From: Dyadobacter sp. LHD-138
GTDB lineage: Bacteria > Bacteroidota > Bacteroidia > Cytophagales > Spirosomataceae
Direction of reading: 5' to 3'
NCBI RefSeq assembly: GCF_030929615.1
Contig: NZ_JAVFVU010000011.1
Coordinates: forward strand, 124,001 to 188,000
DNA: 64,000 bases
A program made the position numbers and the translations under genes. Numbering within the stretch: position 1 is the stretch's first letter; each line of letters starts with the position of its first letter. Of this stretch, positions 44,482-53,415 are shown piece by piece. The notes under the pieces are model-generated. The model did no database searches and was not told where the DNA came from. It worked only from the letters and a program-made list of their open reading frames with translations.

Positions 44482-44510
44482 ACAGTTACTTATCGTGCCC
44501 GATGTACTGT
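44482..44510 (+). promoter_or_regulatory. two-tier hairpin in the rpsB leader
   Basis: ACAGT (44482) pairs with ACTGT (44506), and inside it ATCG pairs with CGAT around a TGCC loop. It ends 46 bases before the rpsB start and could be an S2 autoregulatory leader. This is inference from position. Confidence 0.4.
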
Positions 44511-44556
44511 GCTGCGTATGTAATATCTTTTTAAAATATTAAATTCAAATTTGGCA

Positions 44557-45372
44557 ATGGCACAAATAGAATATAAAGACCTATTGGATGCAGGTGTGCA
44601 TTTTGGTCACCTTACCCGCAAGTGGGATCCCCGTATGGCTCCATATATCTTTATGGAAAAAAACGGTATTCACATCATTGACCTGAACAAAACACTGAGC
44701 TGCGTAGAATCAGCTGAAGCTGCTTTGAAACAGATCGTTCGTTCAGGACGTAAGATCATGTTTGTGGCTACTAAAAAACAAGCGCAGGAAATCGTAACGG
44801 AAGAGGCAAAACGCCTTAAAATGCCTTACGTGACTGATCGTTGGTTGGGTGGTATGCTTACAAACTTTGGCACAATTCGCAAGTCTTTGAAAAAAATGCA
44901 GACTCTTGAGAAGATGCTTAAAGACGAAACCACGGTTAGCAATATCGCGAAAAGAGAACGCCTGATGCTTACACGTGAAAAGGATAAGTTGGAGAGAGTT
45001 TTAGGTGGTGTAGCTGACCTTACTCGCCTTCCAGCAGCACTTTTCATCGTTGACGTGAAACGTGAACACATTGCGGTAGCAGAAGCAAAAAGATTGAACA
45101 TCCCTATTTTTGCAATCTGTGATACAAACTCAAACCCTGAATTGGTTGATTTCCCTATCCCAAGTAATGATGATGCTTACAAAGCGATCTCATTGATTAC
45201 TTTGGCGATCGGTAAGGCAATCGAAGAAGGTCTGATGGAACGCAAGCAGGATAAAGACGATCAGCGTCTTGTTGAGGAAGAAGAAGCCAAACGTCAGGTA
45301 GACAAAGGCAATGAGGAAGCTGCTGCAGCACCACGTGCTGAAGTTCCAGCTATTGAAAGCGACGAAGAATAG
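44557..45372 (+). CDS. rpsB: 30S ribosomal protein S2 (uS2)
   Basis: A 271-residue small-subunit protein. ATG 44557 ([19 protein letters not shown]) fits the family start. Further marks are [51 protein letters not shown] and the late [26 protein letters not shown]. The C-terminus has an extra acidic tail ([20 protein letters not shown]), common in Bacteroidota. tsf follows 200 bases later, but a good terminator lies between, so at least partly separate control is likely. Confidence 0.97.
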   Translation: MAQIEYKDLLDAGVHFGHLTRKWDPRMAPYIFMEKNGIHIIDLNKTLSCVESAEAALKQIVRSGRKIMFVATKKQAQEIVTEEAKRLKMPYVTDRWLGGMLTNFGTIRKSLKKMQTLEKMLKDETTVSNIAKRERLMLTREKDKLERVLGGVADLTRLPAALFIVDVKREHIAVAEAKRLNIPIFAICDTNSNPELVDFPIPSNDDAYKAISLITLAIGKAIEEGLMERKQDKDDQRLVEEEEAKRQVDKGNEEAAAAPRAEVPAIESDEE

Positions 45373-45427
45373 TCAGGGCGATATGAACCGGGTTAGTTAA
45401 TAACCTTGTTCTTTCTGATAGATAAAG

Positions 45428-45463
45428 TAGCCCATAGCCATTTGCTATGGGCTATAGTTTTTT
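45428..45463 (+). terminator. terminator after rpsB
   Basis: A perfect 11-bp stem, TAGCCCATAGC and GCTATGGGCTA, with a CATTT loop is followed by TAGTTTTTT. Confidence 0.88.
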
Positions 45464-45576
45464 AAAATTCAAAATGAAAAATAGTTGATAACCGATTCGT
45501 TAACATTTACTTAATATGTTAATCCGGGGAATTGAACTGTTTTGTAAAAAAGTTTTTAACCATTTAGAAATAAATC

Positions 45577-46413
45577 ATGGCAATTACCGCTCAAGATGTA
45601 AATAAACTACGCCAAATGACTGGCGCAGGCATGATGGATTGTAAAAAAGCACTTCAGGAAGCTGATGGTGATTTCGAACAAGCTGTTGATATTCTACGTA
45701 AACAAGGTCAGAAAGTAGCTGCAAAACGTGCTGACAACGAAGTAGCAGAAGGAACTGTATTGGTAGCAATCAGTGCTGACGGAACTAACGGAAAACTGGT
45801 TGCTTTCGCTTGCGAAACTGAACCGGTTTCAAACGTTGAAGATTTCAAAAATCTTGCTCAGAGTATTTTGGATAAAGCTGTTGCAGACAATATCCAGGAT
45901 AAAGATGCTTTGCTTGCTGCGACTTTGGCTGATGGCCGTCCTGTAAGTGAAAATATTATTGACCTTGTTGGTAAATTGGGAGAGAAACTGGTTATCGCTG
46001 CTTACGAAAACGTAACGGCTGACCAGGTTGTTTCTTACATCCACTCAAACGGTAAGCTTGGTGTGTTGGTAGCGTTCGAAGGCGTTAACGGAACTGACGT
46101 TAATGAACTTGGAAAAGACGTTGCGATGCAGATTGCTGCAATGAAACCGGTTGCTCTTGACAAAGATGGCGTTGACTCGGCAACTGTTGAGCGCGAAATC
46201 GAAGTTGGAAAAGAACAGGCACGTGCAGAAGGCAAGCCTGAAGCGATGCTTGAAAAAATCGCACAGGGTAAATTGCAGAAATTCTACAAAGACAATACTT
46301 TGTTGAACCAGGAGTTCGTAAAGGATTCTTCATTGACAATTCGTCAATTGGTAGAAAAAACTGCTAAGGGATTGACTGTAAAGTCGTTCAAGAGAATCGC
46401 CATTGGCGCATAA
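45577..46413 (+). CDS. tsf: elongation factor Ts
   Basis: A 278-residue nucleotide exchange factor that recycles EF-Tu from GDP to GTP form. The N-terminal UBA-like region shows AITAQDVNKLRQMTGAGMMD and CKKALQEADGDFEQAVDILR. The core has ETEPVSNVEDF (a form of the ETDFV motif with P-V in place of D-F), GVLVAFEGVNG and VAMQIAAMKP. The C-terminal region has LNQEFVKDSSLTIRQLV. Length is close to the usual 270-300 residues. It carries a strong terminator downstream. Confidence 0.96.
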   Translation: MAITAQDVNKLRQMTGAGMMDCKKALQEADGDFEQAVDILRKQGQKVAAKRADNEVAEGTVLVAISADGTNGKLVAFACETEPVSNVEDFKNLAQSILDKAVADNIQDKDALLAATLADGRPVSENIIDLVGKLGEKLVIAAYENVTADQVVSYIHSNGKLGVLVAFEGVNGTDVNELGKDVAMQIAAMKPVALDKDGVDSATVEREIEVGKEQARAEGKPEAMLEKIAQGKLQKFYKDNTLLNQEFVKDSSLTIRQLVEKTAKGLTVKSFKRIAIGA

Positions 46414-46440
46414 TCGAAAGATTTCCTGAAAAAAAATAAA

Positions 46441-46483
46441 AACAACGCTTGGTACATATTTGTATACCAAGCGTTGTTTTTGT
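46441..46483. terminator. strong terminator after tsf
   Basis: A perfect 14-bp stem (AACAACGCTTGGTA and its complement) with a 10-base loop is followed by TTTTTG; A-rich sequence lies on the 5' side. Confidence 0.92.
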
Positions 46484-46546
46484 TATTTGCCGAAGAAAAT
46501 ATTTTTTACACACCACTTAGACCTCGCTCTGTTACTTTTTACATGT

Positions 46547-47188
46547 ATGACGGTCAAAACGTTTAAAGAAGATTTAAAGGAAAATAGTTACACCGACGAA
46601 GAGTTGGTGAAATTATTTGTGGATACCCAGCGCAACCAGTATTTTGAGAGACTGTACGCGCGGTATGCGGATAAGGTATATCACAAATGTCTGTCTTTTG
46701 TAAAAGATACGGCAAAGGCTGAGGACCTGACACACGATATCTTTTTGAAGCTGATTTTTAAGCTAGGTACCTTCAAGGAGGACGCCAGGTTTTCTACATG
46801 GCTGTATTCGATCACCTATAACCACTGTATGGATCAGTTGCGCTCCAACAAAAAGAGAGGCGAAGTGTACCAGGACGAAGTCATGGAAGTGCCGGATGAC
46901 ATTGATCTTAATAACCTTTTCGATGGGGATGATATAGAGGCCAGAAATCTAAAAACGGCCCTGGATCACCTGACTGTTGATGAAAAGGGTATTTTATTTA
47001 TGAAATATACCGACGACCTGAGTATCAGGGATATCGCCGATATTTTCAAAATAACGGAAAGTGCCGTGAAAATGCGCTTGCTGAGATCGCGGGAAAAGCT
47101 TCGTAAGAAATATATGGAGACAATGCTCTTCTTTGGTATATTGTTTATCAAAATCATAGAATTAATTAAATATTTGATATCTAACTGA
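46547..47188 (+). CDS. RNA polymerase sigma factor, ECF type, with hydrophobic C-terminal tail
   Basis: A 213-residue sigma-70 family factor of extracytoplasmic-function type. Region 2 (about 30-105) includes FERLYARYADKVYHKC, KAEDLTHDIFLKLI and ARFSTWLYSITYNHCMDQLR for -10 recognition. Region 4 (about 133-188) has LDHLTVDEKGILFMKYTDDLSIRDIADIFKITESAVKMRLLRSREKL, a helix-turn-helix. Unusually, the last 22 residues (TMLFFGILFIKIIELIKYLI) are strongly hydrophobic and could insert in the membrane. ATG 46547 is used because the longer frame adds sequence lying in the tsf terminator region. A 60-residue ORF starts 3 bases after the stop and may be an anti-sigma factor or other partner. Confidence 0.87.
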   Translation: MTVKTFKEDLKENSYTDEELVKLFVDTQRNQYFERLYARYADKVYHKCLSFVKDTAKAEDLTHDIFLKLIFKLGTFKEDARFSTWLYSITYNHCMDQLRSNKKRGEVYQDEVMEVPDDIDLNNLFDGDDIEARNLKTALDHLTVDEKGILFMKYTDDLSIRDIADIFKITESAVKMRLLRSREKLRKKYMETMLFFGILFIKIIELIKYLISN

Positions 47189-47191
47189 GAT

Positions 47192-47374
47192 ATGCCTTCT
47201 GGAAATTCAGTTTTTAAGGAGTTGGAACCTACGGATGAAGTCCCTGAATACCTAAAAAGGGCATTGCTCTCGGAGGTGGACACCATCCGGGATACGATGA
47301 CTGTAGTCACCCATTTTACAGAACATTTTTTAAGTGCACTGGCCGTAAGTCTATCCTCGGTGGATACGGACTGA
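47192..47374 (+). CDS. small hypothetical protein next to sigma factor
   Basis: A 60-residue acidic protein (PSGNSVFKELEPTDEVPEYL at residues 2-21, then LSEVDTIRDTMTVVTHFTEHFLSALAVSLSSV). I do not recognise a family. It starts 3 bases after the sigma factor stop codon, ends 49 bases before the MscS-like gene, and has no membrane helix or signal. The position suggests translation coupled to the sigma factor and a regulatory role, which is inference only. It is predicted to be mostly helical by eye. Confidence 0.6.
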   Translation: MPSGNSVFKELEPTDEVPEYLKRALLSEVDTIRDTMTVVTHFTEHFLSALAVSLSSVDTD

Positions 47375-47423
47375 CCCGGTTATTCCGGACTTCACAATAA
47401 CAAACACACTTTTACATGCTCAT

Positions 47424-48251
47424 ATGAACAACCTCCCCAATATTTCTGAAATTTTAGTCAATACGTTTAACACGTTAATCAATCAATTTGTAATTTTTGT
47501 ACCGCGTGTTTTTGGTTGTTTTATTATCATTGCCATTGGCTATCTGGTTGCAAAAGGCATAACCATTGTCATTCGGAAAGTACTTGTTACCATTGGATTT
47601 GATCGTATTGGTGACAAACTGAATGAAATTGGTCTGATCAAACAGCTAAAAACCGAAATCAGGCTAAGTGATATCGTTGCCAAGGTGGTCTACTATTTCA
47701 TTTTATTGATTTTCCTTACAGCCGCAACGGAAACGCTGGGCGTCGATGCCATCACAAGCATGGTGCTGTCGCTGGTTAATTTTATTCCGAAACTGATTGC
47801 TGCCGCCGTGATGCTTCAGATCGGTATCATGATCTCGGATGCGATCAAGGGAGCCGTTATTGCCACCTGTAAATCGTTTAATATCCCCTCTTCCAAACTG
47901 ATCGGAAACATTGCTTTTGTGTTTTTCCTGATCATCACCTTTATCAGTGCCCTGGGCCAGATCGGTATCGAAACAACCCTGCTGGAATCGAGTTTTATTC
48001 TCGTGATCGGTGGCGTGATCGGGGCGTTTTCGCTCGGTTACGGTATCGCATCGAAGGATGTGCTGTCAAACATTATTTCATCGTTTTACAGCCGCAAAAA
48101 TTACCGGGAAGGCCAGGTTATCAAGATTGACGACATCAAAGGCGTCATCACCAAAATAGACAGCACCACCGTTACCATCGTCAATGATACCACCACTACC
48201 ATACTGCCTTTACAGTTTTTCCAGACCCGGCAGGTGGAAATTTTTAATTAA
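47424..48251 (+). CDS. MscS-like mechanosensitive channel (TM_helix repeats)
   Basis: A 275-residue inner membrane protein. Two repeats of the conserved TM_helix type are visible (FVPRVFGCFIIIAIGYLVAKGI near 24-45 and LVNFIPKLIAAAVMLQIGIMISDAI near 115-140). A third and fourth helix pair lies at about 82-105 and 155-180. The pore-lining helix appears near 188-216 (VIGGVIGAFSLGYGIASKDVLSNIISSFYS). A short MscS beta domain follows (YREGQVIKIDDIKGVITKID), and the large C-terminal cage of E. coli MscS is absent. It probably releases solutes when turgor rises. It is followed by DUF3078 and mscL genes on the same strand. Confidence 0.85.
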   Translation: MNNLPNISEILVNTFNTLINQFVIFVPRVFGCFIIIAIGYLVAKGITIVIRKVLVTIGFDRIGDKLNEIGLIKQLKTEIRLSDIVAKVVYYFILLIFLTAATETLGVDAITSMVLSLVNFIPKLIAAAVMLQIGIMISDAIKGAVIATCKSFNIPSSKLIGNIAFVFFLIITFISALGQIGIETTLLESSFILVIGGVIGAFSLGYGIASKDVLSNIISSFYSRKNYREGQVIKIDDIKGVITKIDSTTVTIVNDTTTTILPLQFFQTRQVEIFN

Positions 48252-48270
48252 CTACGTTACTAATCCTGTT

Positions 48271-49239
48271 ATGAGTATGAGCAAAAAGATGAAATTTGCC
48301 CCGTTTATTATCGGCCTTCTGTCACTGGGGAGTTCCCTGGCCTTCGCGCAGGATGATATTAAAAAGAAGGTTGATCTGTCCAATTCGCTTAATAGTGGCA
48401 TACTAAAAGTTAAGGGAGATACATCCTGGCGGAAAATCGAATTTGGGGTTAATCTTACTCAAGGTTCTTTCAGTTCAAACTGGGCAGGTGGAGGTGTAAG
48501 TTCCATTGCGCTCGGAGTGTTATTTAACGCATTAAGTGAGAAAAAGAAGGGGAGACATTCGTGGAGAAATGATTTTCAATCGCAATACGGTATCGTAAAA
48601 AATGCATCCCAGGGGAGCCGAAAAAATCTTGACCGGATCTTTTTTGATACAAAATATAACTATGCATTATCGGAAAAATGGAGCATTTTCGGAAATGTTA
48701 ACCTGTTGTCGCAATTTGCAAACGGTTATAATTATTCGTCTTCGACACATCCGGATTCGGTCAATTTTAAAACCAAAGTTTCGGGATTATTTTCACCCGC
48801 TTATATTACAGAGGCAATCGGTATTGAATACCGCCCTGTTCCGTATTTCTTTATCGACCTGGCTCCCGGCGCGGTTCGTCAGACCATCGTAGCAGATGAC
48901 AAGTTATATCTGACTGTACCTGAAAATTATGGCGTGAAAATAGGCAAAAGGATTCGTAACGAGGTCGGTATTGCCCAGCTGGTTGCAAACTTTGATAAGG
49001 ACCTGGCCAAAAATGTAAATCTGAAATTCAGATATTTGCTTTTCACTGCTTACAACAAAAACCAGATTACAGAGAAGCGAGAATTTAAAAACGACCACCG
49101 GCTTGATGCCATGCTGACGGCTAAGATCGCTAAATATTTCAATGTGAATTTAGGTGCGATTCTGGTCTACAATAAGTCTCAGGTCGATGATATTCAATTT
49201 GCACAGGGATTGAGTATTGGGTTTTTGTACACATTTTAG
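48271..49239 (+). CDS. DUF3078 outer-membrane-type protein
   Basis: A 322-residue protein with signal peptide (FAPFIIGLLSLGSSLAFAQ, from residue 7) and a DUF3078 domain that fills the rest. Typical segments include WRKIEFGVNLTQGSFSSNWAGGG, WRNDFQSQYGIVKN, YALSEKWSIFGNVNLLSQF and the closing FAQGLSIGFLYTF, whose terminal Phe fits an outer membrane beta barrel. DUF3078 is nearly confined to Bacteroidota and has no known function. ATG 48271 was chosen because the longer frame overlaps the channel gene and would precede the signal. It lies between two mechanosensitive channel genes. Confidence 0.88.
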   Translation: MSMSKKMKFAPFIIGLLSLGSSLAFAQDDIKKKVDLSNSLNSGILKVKGDTSWRKIEFGVNLTQGSFSSNWAGGGVSSIALGVLFNALSEKKKGRHSWRNDFQSQYGIVKNASQGSRKNLDRIFFDTKYNYALSEKWSIFGNVNLLSQFANGYNYSSSTHPDSVNFKTKVSGLFSPAYITEAIGIEYRPVPYFFIDLAPGAVRQTIVADDKLYLTVPENYGVKIGKRIRNEVGIAQLVANFDKDLAKNVNLKFRYLLFTAYNKNQITEKREFKNDHRLDAMLTAKIAKYFNVNLGAILVYNKSQVDDIQFAQGLSIGFLYTF

Positions 49240-49277
49240 TTAGATTTAGCCAACGTTACATCTAAACTACCAACTTT

Positions 49278-49610
49278 ATGCTGCAGGAATTTAAAACCTT
49301 TATCGCCCAGGGCAATGTTCTGGATCTGGCTGTCGGTGTTGTCATCGGAGCTGCTTTTGGAAAAATTACAACTTCGCTGGTTGAAGATATTATTAATCCG
49401 ATTCTGGGTCTAATAATCGGCGGCGTGGATTTTACTCAGTTAAAAGTTGTTTTGAAGGAAGCGGTGGGAGAAACGCCGGAAGTGGCCATCAAGTATGGTA
49501 ATTTTATTCAGACCATGATTCAGTTCCTGATCATCGCATGGGTTATTTTCCTGATCGTTAAGGTAGCAAATCGTTTAAAGCTTTCAGAGTCAGCCAAGAA
49601 AGGCGCATAA
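49278..49610 (+). CDS. mscL: large-conductance mechanosensitive channel MscL
   Basis: A 110-residue channel subunit that opens at near-lytic membrane tension. The first helix and signature are clear: [30 protein letters not shown] (residues about 12-41). The second helix is [22 protein letters not shown] (about 79-100). The protein is shorter than the usual 130-140 residues because the cytoplasmic C-terminal helix bundle is almost absent, which in known channels affects stability more than gating. It lies 38 bases after the DUF3078 gene and is followed by a terminator. Confidence 0.93.
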   Translation: MLQEFKTFIAQGNVLDLAVGVVIGAAFGKITTSLVEDIINPILGLIIGGVDFTQLKVVLKEAVGETPEVAIKYGNFIQTMIQFLIIAWVIFLIVKVANRLKLSESAKKGA

Positions 49611-49633
49611 AATATTTACAAGCATAAGTAGAG

Positions 49634-49667
49634 AAAGAGGTGTGATTTCACGCCTCTTTTTTTATGC
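49634..49667 (+). terminator. terminator after mscL
   Basis: AAAGAGGTGTG pairs with CACGCCTCTTT (one G-T pair), followed by a run of T. Confidence 0.85.
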
Positions 49668-49754
49668 TTAAGATTTTTTCAAGAAAGCGTAAAAATTTCT
49701 TCATTGGAAGGGATTATTCTGCGTACTTTACTCCTTTAGTTAAAATGTGAAAAT

Positions 49755-51101
49755 ATGGTGCAGAAAAAACTCGTCGTATTGGGTGGTGGAGAAAGCGGAA
49801 TTGGCGCGGCAATACTTGCTAAATCAAAAGGTTTCGAAGTTTTTTTGTCGGATCGTAGTCCGATCAGTGATAGATACCGCGAAGTTTTACTTCGTGAAAA
49901 TATAAATTTTGAGGAAGGATTTCATACGGATTCGCTTATTCTGGATGCGGATGAAGTGGTGAAAAGTCCGGGTATCCCCGACAAGGCACCGATCATCGTG
50001 GCCCTGGCGTCGAGAGGAATTCCGGTTATATCGGAGATCGAATTTGCGTCCCGTTATACCAATGCGAAACTGATTGCGGTTACAGGCAGTAACGGTAAAA
50101 CAACGACTTCTTTGCTCATTTATCATCTGCTGCATGAGGCGGGGCTGCATGTCGGTCTTGCCGGAAATATCGGAGAAAGTTTTGCATGGCAGGTCGCTGA
50201 GAAGAATTTTGATTACTATGTATTGGAAATCAGTAGTTTCCAGTTAGATAATAGTTTTGAGTTCCGTCCTTCCGTTGCCGTTTTGCTGAATATCACGCCG
50301 GACCATCTGGACAGGTATGACTATAATTTTCAGAATTACGTTGATTCGAAATTCAGAATTATACAAAAACAGACGGCTGAGGATGATTTTATCTATTTTG
50401 AAGATAGTGATGTGATCATTGAAGAGATGGAAAAACGGTCGGTTTTTTCCAGAAAATGGGGCATTACGTTGGAAGATACGTTGAAACAGGGAGGCTATTT
50501 AAGCGGTCAAAAGCTGATTGCCAATAAAGACGGGTTACATTATGAGCAGAATTTTTCGGAATTGCCGATAAAAGGCTCTCACAATGCGGTTAATGCGCTG
50601 GCTTCGATATTGGTTGCCCAGTGTGTGGGATTGAGTCCGGAGGCAATTAAAAGCGGGTTGTTGTCCTTTAAAAATGCGCCGCATCGTTTGGAGCAGGTGG
50701 CTGTGATCAATGAGGTGACTTATGTAAATGATTCCAAGGCGACGAACGTAGATTCTGTTTTTTATGCACTGGGAAGTTTCGATCGGCCGATTTTGCTAAT
50801 CGCCGGTGGTGTGGATAAGGGCAATGATTACGGCCAGATTGAAGAACTGGTTCGTCAGAAAGTAAAGGCGCTGATTATCCTGACCCCTAAATTCGAAAAA
50901 CTGAAAGAATATTTTGGTGCGATCGTGCCGCAGATTTATGTGACCGAAGATGTTCAGGATGCCGTGAACCAGGCGCAGAAATGGAGTGTGCCCGGAGACG
51001 TGGTACTGCTTTCACCCGCTTGCGCCAGCTTTGACCTGTTTAAAAATTATGAAGACCGGGGTGACAAATTTAAGCAAGCCGTTATCAATCTAACCAAATA
51101 G
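49755..51101 (+). CDS. murD: UDP-N-acetylmuramoyl-L-alanine--D-glutamate ligase
   Basis: A 448-residue Mur ligase that adds D-glutamate to the growing peptidoglycan precursor. The N-terminal domain has LVVLGGGESGIGAAILAKSKG. The central ATPase has VTGSNGKTTTSLLIYHLL (P-loop near residues 111-118) and LEISSFQLD near 157. The C-terminal domain includes HRLEQV, VNDSKATNVDSV and LIAGGVDKG. All are standard for MurD. It opens the murD-ftsW-murG-murC-ftsQ-ftsA-ftsZ cluster. A TTG at 49704-49706 and TACTTTA at 49724-49730, 17 bases apart, are a weak promoter candidate. Confidence 0.96.
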   Translation: MVQKKLVVLGGGESGIGAAILAKSKGFEVFLSDRSPISDRYREVLLRENINFEEGFHTDSLILDADEVVKSPGIPDKAPIIVALASRGIPVISEIEFASRYTNAKLIAVTGSNGKTTTSLLIYHLLHEAGLHVGLAGNIGESFAWQVAEKNFDYYVLEISSFQLDNSFEFRPSVAVLLNITPDHLDRYDYNFQNYVDSKFRIIQKQTAEDDFIYFEDSDVIIEEMEKRSVFSRKWGITLEDTLKQGGYLSGQKLIANKDGLHYEQNFSELPIKGSHNAVNALASILVAQCVGLSPEAIKSGLLSFKNAPHRLEQVAVINEVTYVNDSKATNVDSVFYALGSFDRPILLIAGGVDKGNDYGQIEELVRQKVKALIILTPKFEKLKEYFGAIVPQIYVTEDVQDAVNQAQKWSVPGDVVLLSPACASFDLFKNYEDRGDKFKQAVINLTK

Positions 51102-51110
51102 CTGGCTCAC

Positions 51111-52265
51111 ATGGACGCTCTACACAAATTAAGGGAAGATACGCAAGCATGGTTTGCGGGAAACCTCAAAGGCGACCGCTGGATCTGGGGTATCTGCGTG
51201 GGGATGTTGCTTTCGAGTATCGTGGTCGTTTATAGTGCCAGTGTGAAGGACGCATACAGTTTGAAAAAGGGGGATACGGAATATTATCTTTTTAAACATT
51301 CCGTGCTCTGTGTGTTGTCGATGCTGATTATGTTTTGGGTTCATAAAATCCCTTATATCAAATTTGTCTACGTGACGCGCATGGCCGTTTGGAGCTCCAT
51401 TTTGCTCCTCATTTTTGCCATGTTTTTTGGGCGGTCGGTGAACGAAGCGTCACGCTGGATTGAGATACCTTTTATCGGGCAGCGCTTTCAGCCATCAGAG
51501 TGGGCGAAAGTGGCATTAATTGCACATTTGTCGCTGATTCTCGCCAGACATATCAAAGGAGGCTGGAACACCCGGGAGCTTTTTATGGAACCGCTGGCCT
51601 TGGTCGGTGTGGTTTGCGGACTGATTTTTACGAGTAATGTTTCGACGGCGATTATGCTGGCAGGCATTTGCTTCTTACTGATGTTCGTCGGGAAAGTGCC
51701 GATTCACTATCTGTTTTTTACAGCGCTCGGACTGGTCTTTTTTGCCGGCCTTGCGATTCTGCTCAATTCGACGCAGCGTTCAGGAACGGCACAAAACAGG
51801 ATCAGTGCTTTTTTTGATAAGGATGTCGTCGTTTATCAGTCACAACAATCTTATATGGCGATGGCCCGGGGCGGCCTTTACGGAGAAGGCCCTGCGAAAA
51901 GCCGGCAGCGAAGGTTTCTGCCCGAGCCTCAGAAAGATTTTATTTTTGCAGTGGTTGTAGAGGAATACGGAACATTGGGAGGCGTGGCACTGATGATCGC
52001 CTACCTCGTTTTATTATACCGCGGTCTTAAAGCGATTGAGGCCACCAAAAGGCCTTTCGGAGGATTGTTATCTGCCGGACTGACCTTTGTCGTGGTAAGT
52101 CAGGCATTTTCTGCCATGGCGGTCACGGTTGGTTTGGTACCTGTAACCGGCCAGACGCTTCCTTTTTTCAGTCAGGGCGGGACATCATTGCTTTTTACGG
52201 GTGTGGCAATGGGCATGATCCTGAGCGTAAGCAGAGGGGAGAAAATGGATGAGCAAAAGATTTAA
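51111..52265 (+). CDS. ftsW: septal peptidoglycan polymerase FtsW (SEDS family)
   Basis: A 384-residue inner membrane SEDS glycosyltransferase with about ten helices that polymerises lipid II at the division septum. Visible signatures are VVYSASVKDAY near the first helix, ASRWIEIPFIGQRFQPSEWAK near 110-130 and MARGGLYGEGPAKSRQ near residue 245. FIFAVVVEEYGTLGG near 280 contains the conserved EE-G motif, and GLVPVTGQTLPFFSQGGTS near 343 is the closing signature. It begins 9 bases after murD. FtsW rather than RodA is favoured by the cluster context. Confidence 0.95.
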   Translation: MDALHKLREDTQAWFAGNLKGDRWIWGICVGMLLSSIVVVYSASVKDAYSLKKGDTEYYLFKHSVLCVLSMLIMFWVHKIPYIKFVYVTRMAVWSSILLLIFAMFFGRSVNEASRWIEIPFIGQRFQPSEWAKVALIAHLSLILARHIKGGWNTRELFMEPLALVGVVCGLIFTSNVSTAIMLAGICFLLMFVGKVPIHYLFFTALGLVFFAGLAILLNSTQRSGTAQNRISAFFDKDVVVYQSQQSYMAMARGGLYGEGPAKSRQRRFLPEPQKDFIFAVVVEEYGTLGGVALMIAYLVLLYRGLKAIEATKRPFGGLLSAGLTFVVVSQAFSAMAVTVGLVPVTGQTLPFFSQGGTSLLFTGVAMGMILSVSRGEKMDEQKI

Positions 52266-52272
52266 AAATTTT

Positions 52273-53370
52273 ATGTCTAAACGAGTAATCATTAGCGGAG
52301 GAGGAACTGGCGGACACATTTATCCGGCCATTGCCATTGCCAACGCCCTTAAGGAAATTGAACCGGGAATTGAAATCCTTTTTGTGGGTGCGCTTGGAAA
52401 AATGGAGATGGAAAAGGTACCCCGCGCGGGATATAAAATTGTTGGTTTGCCGATTGTCGGTATTAAGAGAGAAATTTCTCTGGATAACCTCAGTTTCCCG
52501 TTAAAGCTGGTCCGGAGTTTGTGGAAGGCAAGATCGGTGATTAAAGATTTTCGGCCGGATGCCGCAGTGGGCGTCGGTGGTTTTGCCAGCGGTCCCTTGT
52601 TGATGATTGCCTCACTCATGGGAATTCCGACGCTTTTGCAGGAGCAAAATTCCTACGCGGGTATTACCAATAAACTTCTGGCCAAAAGGGCCAGTAAAAT
52701 ATGTGTGGCTTACCCAGGCATGGAAGCATTTTTTCCTGGTGAAAAAATCAGGCTTTACGGTAATCCCGTCAGAAGCGATATCGTAGATGTTTCTTCCAAA
52801 CGAAAAGAAGCCTTGGCGCATTTCGGGTTTCAGGAAAACCGCAAAACACTTTTCGTGATGGGAGGAAGTTTGGGGGCAAGGTCAATCAATGAAAGTCTGA
52901 ACGCCGGGCTGGCCAGTCTGGTTGAGGCGGGTTATCAGGTGTTGTGGCAGACTGGAAAAGGTTTTATAAGTTCAGCCAACGAGACGATTGCCAACCTGAA
53001 ATCGGATCAGGTAAAAGCTTTTGAATTTATCTACGAGATGGATCTGGCTTATGCGGCGGCGGATGTGGTTGTTTCGCGAGCAGGCGCATTATCGGTTTCG
53101 GAGCTGTGTCTGGCGGTAAAACCTTCGATTTTAATTCCGTTTCCTTTTGCGTCGGAGGATCATCAGACAAAAAATGCAATGAATCTGGTGGAACAGGACG
53201 CTGCTGTTTTTATTAAAGATGCCAATGCGGCGGAAGAATTAATTCCGGCAGCCTTGAACCTGCTCAGGGATGAGAAAAAGCAGGAATCGCTAAAAGCCAA
53301 TATTCAGAAACTGGCGAAGCCGACTGCGGCATATGATATTGCTGCCGAGGTGCTGAAATTAATCAAGTAG
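52273..53370 (+). CDS. murG: lipid II synthase MurG
   Basis: A 365-residue GT28-family transferase that adds N-acetylglucosamine to lipid I at the inner face of the membrane. VIISGGGTGGHIYPAIAIANAL (residues 4-25) holds the first glycine-rich loop. GVGGFASGPLLMIASLMGIPTLLQEQN near 105 and VMGGSLGARSINES near 196 follow, and VVSRAGALSVSEL with PSILIPFPFASEDHQTKNA near 275-305 binds UDP-GlcNAc. ATG 52273 fits the family N-terminus; an in-frame ATG at 52249 inside ftsW would add eight residues. Confidence 0.96.
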   Translation: MSKRVIISGGGTGGHIYPAIAIANALKEIEPGIEILFVGALGKMEMEKVPRAGYKIVGLPIVGIKREISLDNLSFPLKLVRSLWKARSVIKDFRPDAAVGVGGFASGPLLMIASLMGIPTLLQEQNSYAGITNKLLAKRASKICVAYPGMEAFFPGEKIRLYGNPVRSDIVDVSSKRKEALAHFGFQENRKTLFVMGGSLGARSINESLNAGLASLVEAGYQVLWQTGKGFISSANETIANLKSDQVKAFEFIYEMDLAYAAADVVVSRAGALSVSELCLAVKPSILIPFPFASEDHQTKNAMNLVEQDAAVFIKDANAAEELIPAALNLLRDEKKQESLKANIQKLAKPTAAYDIAAEVLKLIK

Positions 53371-53415
53371 TGTTTATATCATTTTACAAAAAAATATCTT
53401 TTATCGCGTCATTTT

